In this document: piece after piece, positions 1 through 8,041 of the stretch | Position numbering within the stretch: position 1 is the stretch's first letter | Layout: every line of letters begins with the position of its first letter | Source: Hyphomicrobiales bacterium | Lineage (GTDB): Bacteria > Pseudomonadota > Alphaproteobacteria > Rhizobiales > Aestuariivirgaceae | Direction: 5' to 3' | Length of the DNA stretch: 27,358 nucleotides | Assembly: GCA_020029455.1 (NCBI GenBank) | Contig: JAIBJH010000005.1 | Location: 1 to 27,358, forward strand | The notes under the pieces: generated by a model | What the model was told of the DNA's origin: nothing | The model's database searches: none | The model's input: the letters and a program-made list of their open reading frames with translations, nothing else | Program-made: the position numbers and the translations under genes

Positions 1-1137
1 CTCTCGCCCGCCACCATCACCGCCATTTCCGCCCAACTCATCACCGAGCGGATCATCGAAGAACTGGAAAGCCCGCTCGTCCTCCCGGCCAATGGCAAGC
101 GCGGCCGCCCCACCACGCAACTTGGATTGCGCGCCAAGGCAGCCCATGTGCTCGCCGCCAACATTTCCATCGACACCACCGTGCTGACGCTCGCCGACTA
201 TTCCGGAACCGTGTTGAAGTCAGAACGCCTCCACACGCCAAGTTATGATGCTGAACCGCAAGCCTTCGCCAAGCAGACGGCCGCCGCCATCATAACATTT
301 CTCTCCGCTGCCGGTCTTGAGCCGAAGGACATCATGCGGATCGGCATTGCTATCCAGGGTGTGGCCGACATCCGTGAAGGCTCCATTGTCTGGTCCCCCG
401 CCTTTGCCGCGCGCGATGTTCCGCTGGGCGATGTGCTGGAACGCGAACTTGGCATTCCCTGCTTTGTCGCCAACGATGCCAACATGATGGCGGAAGGTTT
501 CCTCGCCTCCGAAGCAACCGCGCGCAACAAGACCCTGGCGACGATCTTCACCGGCTATGGCGTCGGCATGGGCCTCATCATCGACGGCAAGGTCTATCAC
601 GGCTCAAGCGGCGGCGCTTCCGAGTTCGGCCACATGAACCATGTGCCCCATGGCGCGCTCTGCCGCTGCGGCAAGCGCGGCTGCATCGAAGCCTATGCGG
701 CGGATTATGGAATTCTGCGCACTGCCTCCGGCGGCAGCGACAATGAAGCGCCCCATTCAAGCGTCGACCCGGCAGAGATGGAGGCTGTACTCGCCAGGGC
801 CAACGCGGGCGACCGGCAGGCGCTTGCCGCCTTCGACAAGGCAGGCGAAGCCTTGGGCTTTGGCATTGGCCGGGTGATTGCACTCTTGAATCCGGATCGC
901 ATCGTTGTGGCTGGTCCCGGACTTTGGGCCAAGGAGCTGATCGAGCCCGCCATGCGCCGGGCCGTAGAAGAAAGTGTTGTCGAGGAACTGCGCCGTGGCG
1001 TGGCAATCGAGGTCATTCCGGTTGAAACCGACCTCATCCTGCGCGGCACCACGGCGGCATTGTTGCGCGCCGTCGATGGCGGTATGTCGGCCATCGGCAG
1101 CACCAGAAGTGAACGAGGACAAGTTGCAGCAGAGTGA
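1..1137 (+). CDS. ROK-family transcriptional regulator (5' end outside window)
   Basis: Likely sugar- or metabolite-responsive repressor of the NagC/XylR (ROK) class. The frame is open from base 1. The first ~45 codons look like the recognition helix and wing of an N-terminal winged helix (SPATITAISAQL, then GKRGRPT), so the true start lies left of the window and the TTG at 127 is internal. ROK sugar-kinase-fold landmarks are present: NDAN near codons 158-161, SEFGH with His211, and the zinc motif CRCGKRGC with Cys221, Cys223 and Cys228. HTH plus kinase fold indicates a regulator, not a sugar kinase. The stop is 9 bases before the next gene, so it may be co-transcribed with the purine block and could control it. 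That is inference: ROK regulators more usually sense sugars or amino sugars. The ligand is unknown. Confidence 0.9.
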   Translation, partial: LSPATITAISAQLITERIIEELESPLVLPANGKRGRPTTQLGLRAKAAHVLAANISIDTTVLTLADYSGTVLKSERLHTPSYDAEPQAFAKQTAAAIITFLSAAGLEPKDIMRIGIAIQGVADIREGSIVWSPAFAARDVPLGDVLERELGIPCFVANDANMMAEGFLASEATARNKTLATIFTGYGVGMGLIIDGKVYHGSSGGASEFGHMNHVPHGALCRCGKRGCIEAYAADYGILRTASGGSDNEAPHSSVDPAEMEAVLARANAGDRQALAAFDKAGEALGFGIGRVIALLNPDRIVVAGPGLWAKELIEPAMRRAVEESVVEELRRGVAIEVIPVETDLILRGTTAALLRAVDGGMSAIGSTRSERGQVAAE

Positions 1138-1146
1138 GTGTGACCC

Positions 1147-2460
1147 GTGAACAGACGTGATCTTTTTACCCTTCTATCAGGAACGGCGGCGGCGCTTGCC
1201 GTTCCACGCACAGCAATGGCGGCACCTCCTGCCGCGGCGGAAGTACTGGAGCGTTGGTACAAGCTGGTGCTGCTGCTGGTGCGGCACACGCCCATCTATT
1301 CCCCGCCCGTGGCCTCGCGCGCCTTCGCCTACATGGCAACCGCCGTTTATGAAACGATGGCTGCCATCTCGCCAGGCTGGCAATCGCTGGCAGGCCAGCT
1401 CAATGGCTTGAAGGAGCCGCCCTACAAGGAAAAGCCTCAGGGCCTTGATCTCGCTCATGCGCTACACGGCGCTCTTGAAGCCTCGGTCAGCAGTTTCTTT
1501 GTGCGCACCGGCCCTTCGGGGCAACGCGCCCTCAAATCCACGGTGCGGAAAGTTTCAGCCGATCTTGCGGGTTCGGTGAGCGATGATGTGGCGGCACGAA
1601 GCGAGGACTTCGGCCGCTCAGTCGCTACCCGCATCCTCGAATGGTCCGATGGCGATGGCGGGGCCGTCATCGAGAATATGGGCTTCCCCATGAGCTACAA
1701 GCCCAAGGAAGGCAAAGCCCACTGGGTGCCGACCTCCACCATTGGCCTGCAGCAAGCCCCGCTTCTTCCCAACTGGGGCAACAACCGCACCTTCGCCATG
1801 CCCGATGGCGGGGCCTGCCCCATCAAAGGGCCGCCCGCCTACAGCGAAGAAAAGGACAGTCCTTTCTACAAGGAAGCCCTTGAAGTCTATGACACGGTAA
1901 AGAACTTGACGCCCGAGCAGCGCGCCATTGCCCGCTTCTGGTCCGATGATCCCATGCTTTCGCCAACGCCTCCCGGCCATTGGATTTCCATCGCTATGCA
2001 GGTGGCCAAGCAACGCAACATGACGGTGGAAGAATGCGCTGACATGCTGCTGCGCGTTAGCGTCGCCGTGGCCGATGGCTTCATCGCCTGCTGGCGCGTG
2101 AAGTTTGAAGTCGATCTCCTGCGTCCCGTGACCTACATCAAGCGGGTGATCGATCCCAAGTGGAACTCCCCGCTCATCACGCCGCCCTTCCCGGAATATC
2201 CTTCCGGACACTCCACCCAGTCTGGCGCTGCGGCTGCCACTTTGACCACGCTTCTGGGCGACAATATCGCCTTTGAAGACGCAACCCATGCCCGCGATGG
2301 CCTTCCCTCGCGGAGTTTCAAGAATTTCTGGGAGGCCGCCAATGAAGCGGGCATCTCGCGCCTCTATGGCGGCATCCACTACCGCGCCGCCATTGACCAC
2401 GGCCTTGAGCAAGGCCGCTGTGTCGGCACTTATGCAGCAAACCTCAAGACGAGAGTGTAA
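1147..2460 (+). CDS. Exported vanadium-dependent haloperoxidase / PAP2-like protein
   Basis: A 437-residue protein with the full active-site signature shared by vanadium haloperoxidases and PAP2 acid phosphatases: K319-x6-R326-P327, P352-S-G-H355, and S404-R405-x5-H411. These residues bind vanadate or phosphate. The N-terminus (MNRRDLF, a hydrophobic stretch, then AMA near residue 24) looks like a twin-arginine signal, so the protein is probably folded before export to the periplasm. The start is GTG; no better upstream start exists because an in-frame TGA lies just before it. The next gene, an exported FG-GAP protein, begins 4 bases after the stop, so the two are probably one unit at the head of the ureide genes. 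Haloperoxidase and phosphatase activity cannot be told apart from sequence alone. Confidence 0.88.
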   Translation: MNRRDLFTLLSGTAAALAVPRTAMAAPPAAAEVLERWYKLVLLLVRHTPIYSPPVASRAFAYMATAVYETMAAISPGWQSLAGQLNGLKEPPYKEKPQGLDLAHALHGALEASVSSFFVRTGPSGQRALKSTVRKVSADLAGSVSDDVAARSEDFGRSVATRILEWSDGDGGAVIENMGFPMSYKPKEGKAHWVPTSTIGLQQAPLLPNWGNNRTFAMPDGGACPIKGPPAYSEEKDSPFYKEALEVYDTVKNLTPEQRAIARFWSDDPMLSPTPPGHWISIAMQVAKQRNMTVEECADMLLRVSVAVADGFIACWRVKFEVDLLRPVTYIKRVIDPKWNSPLITPPFPEYPSGHSTQSGAAAATLTTLLGDNIAFEDATHARDGLPSRSFKNFWEAANEAGISRLYGGIHYRAAIDHGLEQGRCVGTYAANLKTRV

Positions 2461-2464
2461 TCCC

Positions 2465-4057
2465 ATGCGTCACGTTTCGTTTTTTCTCACTTCAATGCTT
2501 CTTGGCAGCACAGCGTTTGCGGCCGAACCCACCGTGAAGTTCTCCCTTGAACCCGATGCCGCAGGCATCACCCACAAATATTCCGGCGAATACCTGTTCA
2601 CGGTTGGCGGCGGTGTTGCCGCCTTTGACTGCAACGATGACTTCAAACCCGACGTCTTCCTGGCAGGCGGCGAAGGCGCCTCGCAGTTCTATGTGAACCG
2701 CAGCAAAAAGGATGGCGCGCTGCGCTTTGAAAAGCACGAAAGCGGTGCGGAACTGGCTAGCGCTACCGGCGCCTATCCCATCGACATCGATACTGACGGC
2801 AAGATGGATCTGGTGATCCTGCGCGTCGGCGAGAATGTAGTGATGAAAGGCGAGGGCAATTGCAAGTTCTCACGCGCCAATGAGCAGTGGAACTTCGACG
2901 GCGGAGATGCCTGGTCCACCGCCTATGCCGCCACTTGGGAGAAGGGTGCGAACTTCCCGACGATTGCCATCGGCAACTATGTGGACCGTGCCCGCGAGGA
3001 TGATCCCTGGGGCTCCTGCACCGACAATTGGCTGCACCGCCCCAACGGTGGCGAGAAGTCCTTTGCCAAGCCGCTGGCGTTGAAACCCTCCTATTGCCCG
3101 CTTTCCATTCTCTTCACCGACTGGAACCGCTCCGGCACGCCGTCCTTACGCATGTCCAACGACCGCGAATATTATGAAGGCGGCCAGGAGCAATTGTGGA
3201 AAGTGGAGCCAGGCAAGGAACCGGTCCGCTACACCGACAAGGAAGGCTGGAGATATCTGCGCATCTGGGGCATGGGCATCGCCGACTACGATCTCAACAG
3301 CGACGGCTATCCCGACTATGTGCTCTCCTCAATGGCCGACAACAAGCTGCAGGCTTTGGAAGAAGTGCCGAAGGATGCGAAGCCAGAGAAGCCCGGCTAT
3401 GTGGATGTGGCCTTCAAGCGCGGCGTCACGGCGCATCGGCCCTATATGGGTGATGACCTGAGACCTTCGACCGGCTGGCATACGGCGATTGAGGACGTGA
3501 ACAATGACGGCCTTGCCGACATCTTCATCGCCAAGGGCAATGTGGCCGAAATGCCGGACTTCGCCATGCATGATCCCAAGAACATGCTCATGCAGGGTGA
3601 AGACGGAAAATTCGTCGAGGCCGGCGGCACATCGGGAATTGGTACCTCAAAGATCTCGCGTGGCGCGGCCCTGATGGACTTCAACCTCGATGGTCTTGTT
3701 GATGCCATGGTCGTGAACCGCTGGGAGAACGTCGAGGTTTTCCGCAATGTCTCCACCGATGCCGGCAACTGGATAGAGTTCGCGCTGCGTGAAGAGGGCG
3801 CAAACCGTGATGCCATCGGCGCCTGGATCGAGGTCAAGGTCGACGGCAGGGTGATGGCCCGTGAAGCCATATCCGGCGGCGGCCATGTCAGCGGGCAATT
3901 GGGTTTCTGGCATTTCGGCCTTGGCCCCTCCGACAAGGCGGAAGTGCGCATCACCTGGCCCCATGGCGAGGCGGGACCGTGGGCTCAAGTGGCGGCCAAC
4001 GGTTTCTACTTGATCGAGAAGGGCAGGGACCCGTCGGCCATTACAGTTCCTGAATGA
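2465..4057 (+). CDS. Secreted CRTAC1-like FG-GAP/VCBS repeat protein with UnbV (ASPIC) domain
   Basis: A 530-residue exported protein. The start chosen is the ATG at 2465, directly followed by a Sec signal peptide with likely cleavage after AFA (residue 19); the frame is open further upstream but overlaps the previous gene. Calcium-loop-like FG-GAP motifs occur at residues 55-63, 107-115, 274-284 (DYDLNSDGYPD), 344-352 (DVNNDGLAD) and 405-413 (DFNLDGLVD), which suggests a beta-propeller. The C-terminal ~85 residues (about 434-517, including GNWIEF and HFGLG) match the ASPIC/UnbV domain. This architecture is that of CRTAC1-like proteins, whose bacterial function is not established. It is tightly spaced with both the haloperoxidase-like gene and hyi, which begins 1 base after its stop. 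Confidence 0.87.
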   Translation: MRHVSFFLTSMLLGSTAFAAEPTVKFSLEPDAAGITHKYSGEYLFTVGGGVAAFDCNDDFKPDVFLAGGEGASQFYVNRSKKDGALRFEKHESGAELASATGAYPIDIDTDGKMDLVILRVGENVVMKGEGNCKFSRANEQWNFDGGDAWSTAYAATWEKGANFPTIAIGNYVDRAREDDPWGSCTDNWLHRPNGGEKSFAKPLALKPSYCPLSILFTDWNRSGTPSLRMSNDREYYEGGQEQLWKVEPGKEPVRYTDKEGWRYLRIWGMGIADYDLNSDGYPDYVLSSMADNKLQALEEVPKDAKPEKPGYVDVAFKRGVTAHRPYMGDDLRPSTGWHTAIEDVNNDGLADIFIAKGNVAEMPDFAMHDPKNMLMQGEDGKFVEAGGTSGIGTSKISRGAALMDFNLDGLVDAMVVNRWENVEVFRNVSTDAGNWIEFALREEGANRDAIGAWIEVKVDGRVMAREAISGGGHVSGQLGFWHFGLGPSDKAEVRITWPHGEAGPWAQVAANGFYLIEKGRDPSAITVPE

Positions 4058-4058
4058 G

Positions 4059-4835
4059 ATGCCGCGCTTCAGCGCCAACCTCTCCTTTCTCTTTCAGGAA
4101 CTTGCATTTCTGGATCGCTTTGAAGCGGCTGCACGCTGCGGCTTCAAGGCGGTTGAGTACATTTCTCCTTACGATCACCCACCGCAGGAAATCGCATCAC
4201 GGCTGAAGGACAATGGCCTGACACAGGCACTGTTCAATCTGCCGTTGGGAAATTTTGACAACGGTGAGCGTGGCCTTGCCGGTCTTCCCGGCCGGGAGGA
4301 GGATTTCAGGCGCAGTGTCGAAAAGGCGGTCCACTATGCAAAGGCACTATCGTGCCGGACCGTAAACTGCCTTGCCGGAATCCCCCTCGTGGGGACATCA
4401 CGCGAGCTCGCCTTGGGGATATTGATTGCAAACCTGCGCCATGCGGCAGAACAGCTCTCGCGGGAGGGCATCCTCTTGCTACTGGAGCCCATCAACCGCT
4501 TTGACATGCCGGGCTATCTCATCAACCGCTCGAATGAAGGGATCGCGGTGCTTGACGCCGTCAATCATCCGAACCTCAAGCTGCAATACGACATCTATCA
4601 CATGCAGCGCATGGAAGGAGAGATCGCCGTAACGCTCAAAAGACTGATGCCCCGCATCGGCCATATTCAGATCGCCGACAATCCGGGCCGCCACGAACCG
4701 GGTACTGGCGAACTGAACTTTCCCTATCTCTTGGCTGAAATCGATCGGCTGGGCTATCAAGGTTGGGTCGGCTGCGAATACAGGCCGAAGGCTGCAACCG
4801 CCGAAGGGCTTGGCTGGATGAAAGACTACAAATGA
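4059..4835 (+). CDS. hyi: Hydroxypyruvate isomerase
   Basis: A cytoplasmic TIM-barrel enzyme of 258 residues, the usual family length, that interconverts hydroxypyruvate and tartronate semialdehyde during glyoxylate assimilation. The xylose-isomerase-like barrel shows the expected metal ligands: Glu143 (LLEPIN), Asp178 (QYDIYH), Gln204 (HIQIAD) and Glu240 (GCEY). The N-terminus (FSANLSFLFQE) is typical of Hyi. The start ATG lies 1 base after the previous stop, and the stop overlaps the allE start as ATGA. With AllA making glyoxylate downstream in the same block, its position fits assimilation of ureide-derived glyoxylate. Confidence 0.93.
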   Translation: MPRFSANLSFLFQELAFLDRFEAAARCGFKAVEYISPYDHPPQEIASRLKDNGLTQALFNLPLGNFDNGERGLAGLPGREEDFRRSVEKAVHYAKALSCRTVNCLAGIPLVGTSRELALGILIANLRHAAEQLSREGILLLLEPINRFDMPGYLINRSNEGIAVLDAVNHPNLKLQYDIYHMQRMEGEIAVTLKRLMPRIGHIQIADNPGRHEPGTGELNFPYLLAEIDRLGYQGWVGCEYRPKAATAEGLGWMKDYK

Positions 4836-5659
4836 CGGACCCGAAATACTACGCGCCCCATGGCGGCCTGCCGCCGCAAACGGATTTGCTCACCGGCCGT
4901 GCCATCTTCACCACTTCCTATGCCGTGATTCCAAAAGGTGTGATGCGTGACATCGTCACCAGCTATTTTCCGGGATGGAACAAAACACGCGCCTGGATTC
5001 TGGCGCGGCCCATAACCGGCTTTGCCGAAACCTTTGCCCAATACATCATGGAAGTCTCGCAAGGCGGCGGCAGCGATGCTCCTGAGCCCGACGCGAAAGC
5101 AGAAGCCGCGCTCTTCACCGTCGAGGGCCGCTTCACGCTGACAGTTGATGGCAAGCGCCACGACATGCAACCCGGAAGCTACGCTTACATTCCTCCTGGC
5201 GCGAAATGGGCCGTCAGCAATAGCAATGCTGAAGCGGCGTGCTTCCACTGGATTAGGAAATCCTATGAACCAGTGCCGGGCCTTGCCGCGCCCAAGTCCT
5301 TTGTCATTAATGAGCGGGATGTGAAGCCCATCGCCATGCCGGACACCAATGGCGTCTGGTCAACCACGCGCTTCGTCGATCCCGCCGACATGGCCCATGA
5401 CATGCATGTCACCATCGTCAATTTCGAGCCGGGCGGCGTTATCCCCTTTGCAGAAACCCATGTGATGGAGCACGGGCTCTATGTGCTGGAAGGCAAGGCC
5501 GTCTATCGCCTGAACGGCGACTGGGTTGAAGTGGAGGCGGGCGACTTCATGTGGCTCCGCGCTTTTTGTCCCCAAGCTTGCTATGCCGGAGGCCCCGGCC
5601 GCTTCCGCTATCTCCTCTACAAAGATGTGAACCGCCATCCCAAGCTGACATTGCCGTGA
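4832..5659 (+). CDS. allE: (S)-ureidoglycine aminohydrolase
   Basis: Bicupin enzyme of 275 residues that hydrolyses (S)-ureidoglycine to (S)-ureidoglycolate and ammonia after allantoate breakdown. The manganese ligands of the family are visible in the C-terminal cupin: Glu208, His210, His214 (ETHVMEH) and Gln248 (CPQACY). Their 40-residue Glu-to-Gln spacing matches the plant enzyme. The N-terminal cupin covers about residues 60-145. The start is the ATG overlapping the hyi stop (ATGA); an upstream in-frame extension would overlap hyi by 70 bases and is unlikely. The stop overlaps the allA start. Confidence 0.94.
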   Translation: MTDPKYYAPHGGLPPQTDLLTGRAIFTTSYAVIPKGVMRDIVTSYFPGWNKTRAWILARPITGFAETFAQYIMEVSQGGGSDAPEPDAKAEAALFTVEGRFTLTVDGKRHDMQPGSYAYIPPGAKWAVSNSNAEAACFHWIRKSYEPVPGLAAPKSFVINERDVKPIAMPDTNGVWSTTRFVDPADMAHDMHVTIVNFEPGGVIPFAETHVMEHGLYVLEGKAVYRLNGDWVEVEAGDFMWLRAFCPQACYAGGPGRFRYLLYKDVNRHPKLTLP

Positions 5660-6147
5660 TCGAACTTGCCGCAGAACCGCTGACCAAGGCCGCCTTCGCG
5701 CCCTTCGGTGATGTCATCGAAATGGAAGGCAGGGCATCCTTTCCCATCAATCAGGGTTTTGCCGAGCGCTTCAACGATCTCGCCATTGTCGATGTGAGCG
5801 ATGACGGCGGCACCACCAATGTCAGCATCATCGTTGCAAATCCGCGGCCCATGCCAATTGCCCTGCAGGTGATGGAGCGCCATCCGCTGGGCAGCCAGTT
5901 TTTCGTTTCCCTGCAGGAGCGCGACTGGCTGATTGCCGTCTGCACCGATCCCAAGGATGTGACGAGTTACCGCATCTTTCGTGCCATTGGCCGGCAAGGC
6001 ATCAATTACCACAAGGGAGCGTGGCACCATCCATTGCTGGTATTTGACCGCGATAGCCGCTTCCTTGTTGTCGACCGCAAGGGACCGGGCAAGAACCTGG
6101 AAGAAAACTGGCTCGACGGCGACAAATCCCTGCGCATAACACCCTGA
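5656..6147 (+). CDS. allA: Ureidoglycolate lyase
   Basis: A 163-residue enzyme, close to the 160 residues of the E. coli protein, that splits ureidoglycolate into glyoxylate and urea. Family blocks are INQGFAERFNDLA near residue 32, MERHPLGSQFF near 73, INYHKGAWHHPLL near 115, and FLVVDR. The start chosen is GTG at 5656, overlapping the allE stop as GTGA; it gives the standard N-terminus (IELAAEPLTKAAFAPFGDVI). The frame is open upstream, but only inside allE. Fifty-nine bases separate it from uraH. Confidence 0.93.
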   Translation: MIELAAEPLTKAAFAPFGDVIEMEGRASFPINQGFAERFNDLAIVDVSDDGGTTNVSIIVANPRPMPIALQVMERHPLGSQFFVSLQERDWLIAVCTDPKDVTSYRIFRAIGRQGINYHKGAWHHPLLVFDRDSRFLVVDRKGPGKNLEENWLDGDKSLRITP

Positions 6148-6193
6148 GCCGGGTGTTCCACTTCCCGCTCTTCTGAGCTAGCCTCAAGAACAA

Positions 6194-6200
6194 GAGGGAG
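6194..6200 (+). promoter_or_regulatory. Strong ribosome binding site for uraH
   Basis: GAGGGAG lies 6 bases before a GTG codon and fixes that GTG as the uraH start. It is one of the stronger Shine-Dalgarno sequences in the block, at a junction without gene overlap, so uraH and the xdh genes behind it can be initiated independently of allA. Confidence 0.65.
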
Positions 6201-6206
6201 AAAAAA

Positions 6207-6566
6207 GTGGCCGGCGAAGGGCGACTCACCACCCATGTTTTGGATACGTCTGCGGGAAGGCCCGCCGCCGGACTAAAAATCGAATTGTGGTCGCTCAGCG
6301 CATCGCGCACATTGTTGAGAACAGTTACGACCAACAATGATGGCCGCAGCGATGCCCCATTGCTACAAGGCAAGGACTTCGCCGCAGGCACCTATGAGCT
6401 GCTGTTCTTTGCTGGGAGCTACCTCAAGAAGCAGGGCCTCAAGGCGACGGAACCGCCGTTCCTTGATGTGATCCCTATCCGCTTTGGCATCGCTGATGCG
6501 GGCCAGCACTATCACGTGCCGCTGCTGCTTTCGCCTTTCGGTTATTCCACCTACCGGGGAAGCTGA
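6207..6566 (+). CDS. uraH: 5-hydroxyisourate hydrolase (transthyretin-related)
   Basis: A 119-residue transthyretin-like protein that hydrolyses 5-hydroxyisourate, the urate oxidase product, to OHCU. It has the N-terminal LTTHVLD block (His10), Arg47, the HYHVPLLLSPFGYSTY block (His103) and the C-terminal YRGS tetrapeptide that defines the enzyme group. No signal peptide is seen, so it should act in the cytoplasm. The start is GTG with a strong ribosome binding site. xdhA begins 5 bases after the stop. Its partners PuuD and UraD lie about 9-11 kb downstream in the same block. Confidence 0.95.
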   Translation: MAGEGRLTTHVLDTSAGRPAAGLKIELWSLSASRTLLRTVTTNNDGRSDAPLLQGKDFAAGTYELLFFAGSYLKKQGLKATEPPFLDVIPIRFGIADAGQHYHVPLLLSPFGYSTYRGS

Positions 6567-6571
6567 AAGCC

Positions 6572-8041
6572 ATGCCCGCCAACGCCATTCGCTTCCTGCG
6601 CCGCGGCCAGATCGTGGAATACGGCGATGTCGCACCCATGCGCACCGTTCTCGACTATCTCCGGCTCGAAGAGAAATCCCGCGGCACCAAGGAAGGCTGC
6701 AATGAGGGCGACTGCGGCGCTTGCACCGTGGCGATTGGCTCCATCCGCGATGGCAGGCTTGTCTACGAACCAGCCAATGCCTGCATTCTTCTGATGGGCC
6801 ACCTGCATGGCAAAGAACTGGTGACCGTCGATGATCTGGCCCATGGCGGGACGCTGCATCCTGTTCAACAGGCCATGGTGGAACTGCACGGCTCGCAATG
6901 CGGTTTCTGTACGCCGGGTTTCGTGATGTCGCTCTTTACGCTTTATCACCAGGGCAGGAAACCCAGCCGCGCCGAAATCAATGACCACCTCGCCGGCAAT
7001 CTCTGCCGCTGCACCGGCTACCGCCCCATTATCGATGCAGCGGAGAAATCCTGCACGGGCAAACCGCTGGACCGCTGGGTTCTGGCCACTTCCGACACAC
7101 TTGAAAAGCTGGGACGTATCGCCATGGGCGGCGATGTCTTCGTCGGCAACAGCGATGGCTTCATCGCCGTGCCGCGCAAGCCTGATACCTTGGCACGCCT
7201 TGCCGACGATCATCCCGATGCAGTGATCGTCGCTGGTGCCACCGATGTGGGACTCTGGATCACCAAGCAGATGCGCGACATCAGCAAAGTGATCCATGTG
7301 GGCAGCGTCACTGAACTGCACGAGATCAGTGCAACGCCGGAAGGACTGAGCATCGGCGCGGCCGCAACTTACGCCGAGGCGGAAGAAGCTCTTGCCGCCA
7401 TCGACCCAGATGTGGGCGAAGTGTTGCGCCGCATCGGCTCCAAGCAGGTGAGGAGCTCCGGCACCATCGGCGGCAATATCGCCAACGGCTCGCCCATCGG
7501 TGACACGCCACCCGTTCTCATCGCGCTCGGCGCCACCATCACACTGCGCCAGCGCGACGATGAACGTGTGCTGCCGCTCGAGGATTTTTTCATTGCCTAT
7601 GGCAAGCAGGACCGTCTGCCCGGCGAACTTGTCTGGCGCATCGATGTACCGCGCCTCAAGGGCAATGAACATTTCCGCGCCTACAAGATCTCGAAGCGTT
7701 TCGACCAGGACATCTCCGCCGTCATGGGCGCTTTCAAATTCGCAACCGATGGCCGCTATGTCACCGAAGCGTGCATCGCCTTTGGCGGCATGGCGGCAAC
7801 GCCCAAATGCGCTTCCCATGCGGAGGCGGCTGCGATGGCGATCGATCTCGACCGCCCGGAAAGCTGGAGCGAAGCCATCGCCGCCATCGGCCAGGACTTC
7901 GCGCCCATCTCTGACATGCGGGCCACGGCCTCTTATCGCCTTGATGTGGCAAAAGCGCTCCTGCGCAAGGCGCTCACGGAAATTGCCGGCACTGTGCGCG
8001 GTGAAACGCGCGTGGTTGGCACGCGCGGAAAGGCCGCCTGA
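6572..8041 (+). CDS. xdhA: Xanthine dehydrogenase small subunit (FeS/FAD)
   Basis: A 489-residue electron-transfer subunit of xanthine dehydrogenase. The N-terminal ferredoxin-like [2Fe-2S] cluster uses Cys43, Cys48, Cys51 and Cys71; the second cluster uses Cys110, Cys113, Cys145 and Cys147 (QCGFCTPG and NLCRCTGYRP). The FAD-binding domain follows (IVAGATDVG at 219-227, SSGTIGGNIANGSPIGD at 295-311), then the CO-dehydrogenase-type flavoprotein C-terminal domain to about residue 475. With XdhB it oxidises hypoxanthine and xanthine to urate. The stop shares one base with the xdhB start. Confidence 0.96.
   Translation: MPANAIRFLRRGQIVEYGDVAPMRTVLDYLRLEEKSRGTKEGCNEGDCGACTVAIGSIRDGRLVYEPANACILLMGHLHGKELVTVDDLAHGGTLHPVQQAMVELHGSQCGFCTPGFVMSLFTLYHQGRKPSRAEINDHLAGNLCRCTGYRPIIDAAEKSCTGKPLDRWVLATSDTLEKLGRIAMGGDVFVGNSDGFIAVPRKPDTLARLADDHPDAVIVAGATDVGLWITKQMRDISKVIHVGSVTELHEISATPEGLSIGAAATYAEAEEALAAIDPDVGEVLRRIGSKQVRSSGTIGGNIANGSPIGDTPPVLIALGATITLRQRDDERVLPLEDFFIAYGKQDRLPGELVWRIDVPRLKGNEHFRAYKISKRFDQDISAVMGAFKFATDGRYVTEACIAFGGMAATPKCASHAEAAAMAIDLDRPESWSEAIAAIGQDFAPISDMRATASYRLDVAKALLRKALTEIAGTVRGETRVVGTRGKAA

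Noticed and set aside
127..129. TTG as the start of the ROK gene
   Set aside because: The frame is open to base 1 and the upstream codons form a helix-turn-helix and wing, so the start is outside the window.
2273..2464. Longer upstream start for the FG-GAP protein
   Set aside because: It would overlap the haloperoxidase-like gene by about 190 bases and bury the signal peptide; ATG 2465 puts the signal peptide at the N-terminus.
6551..7819. A 422-codon open frame on the minus strand
   Set aside because: Antisense to xdhA, whose iron-sulfur and FAD motifs are complete; no recognisable domain in the antisense frame.
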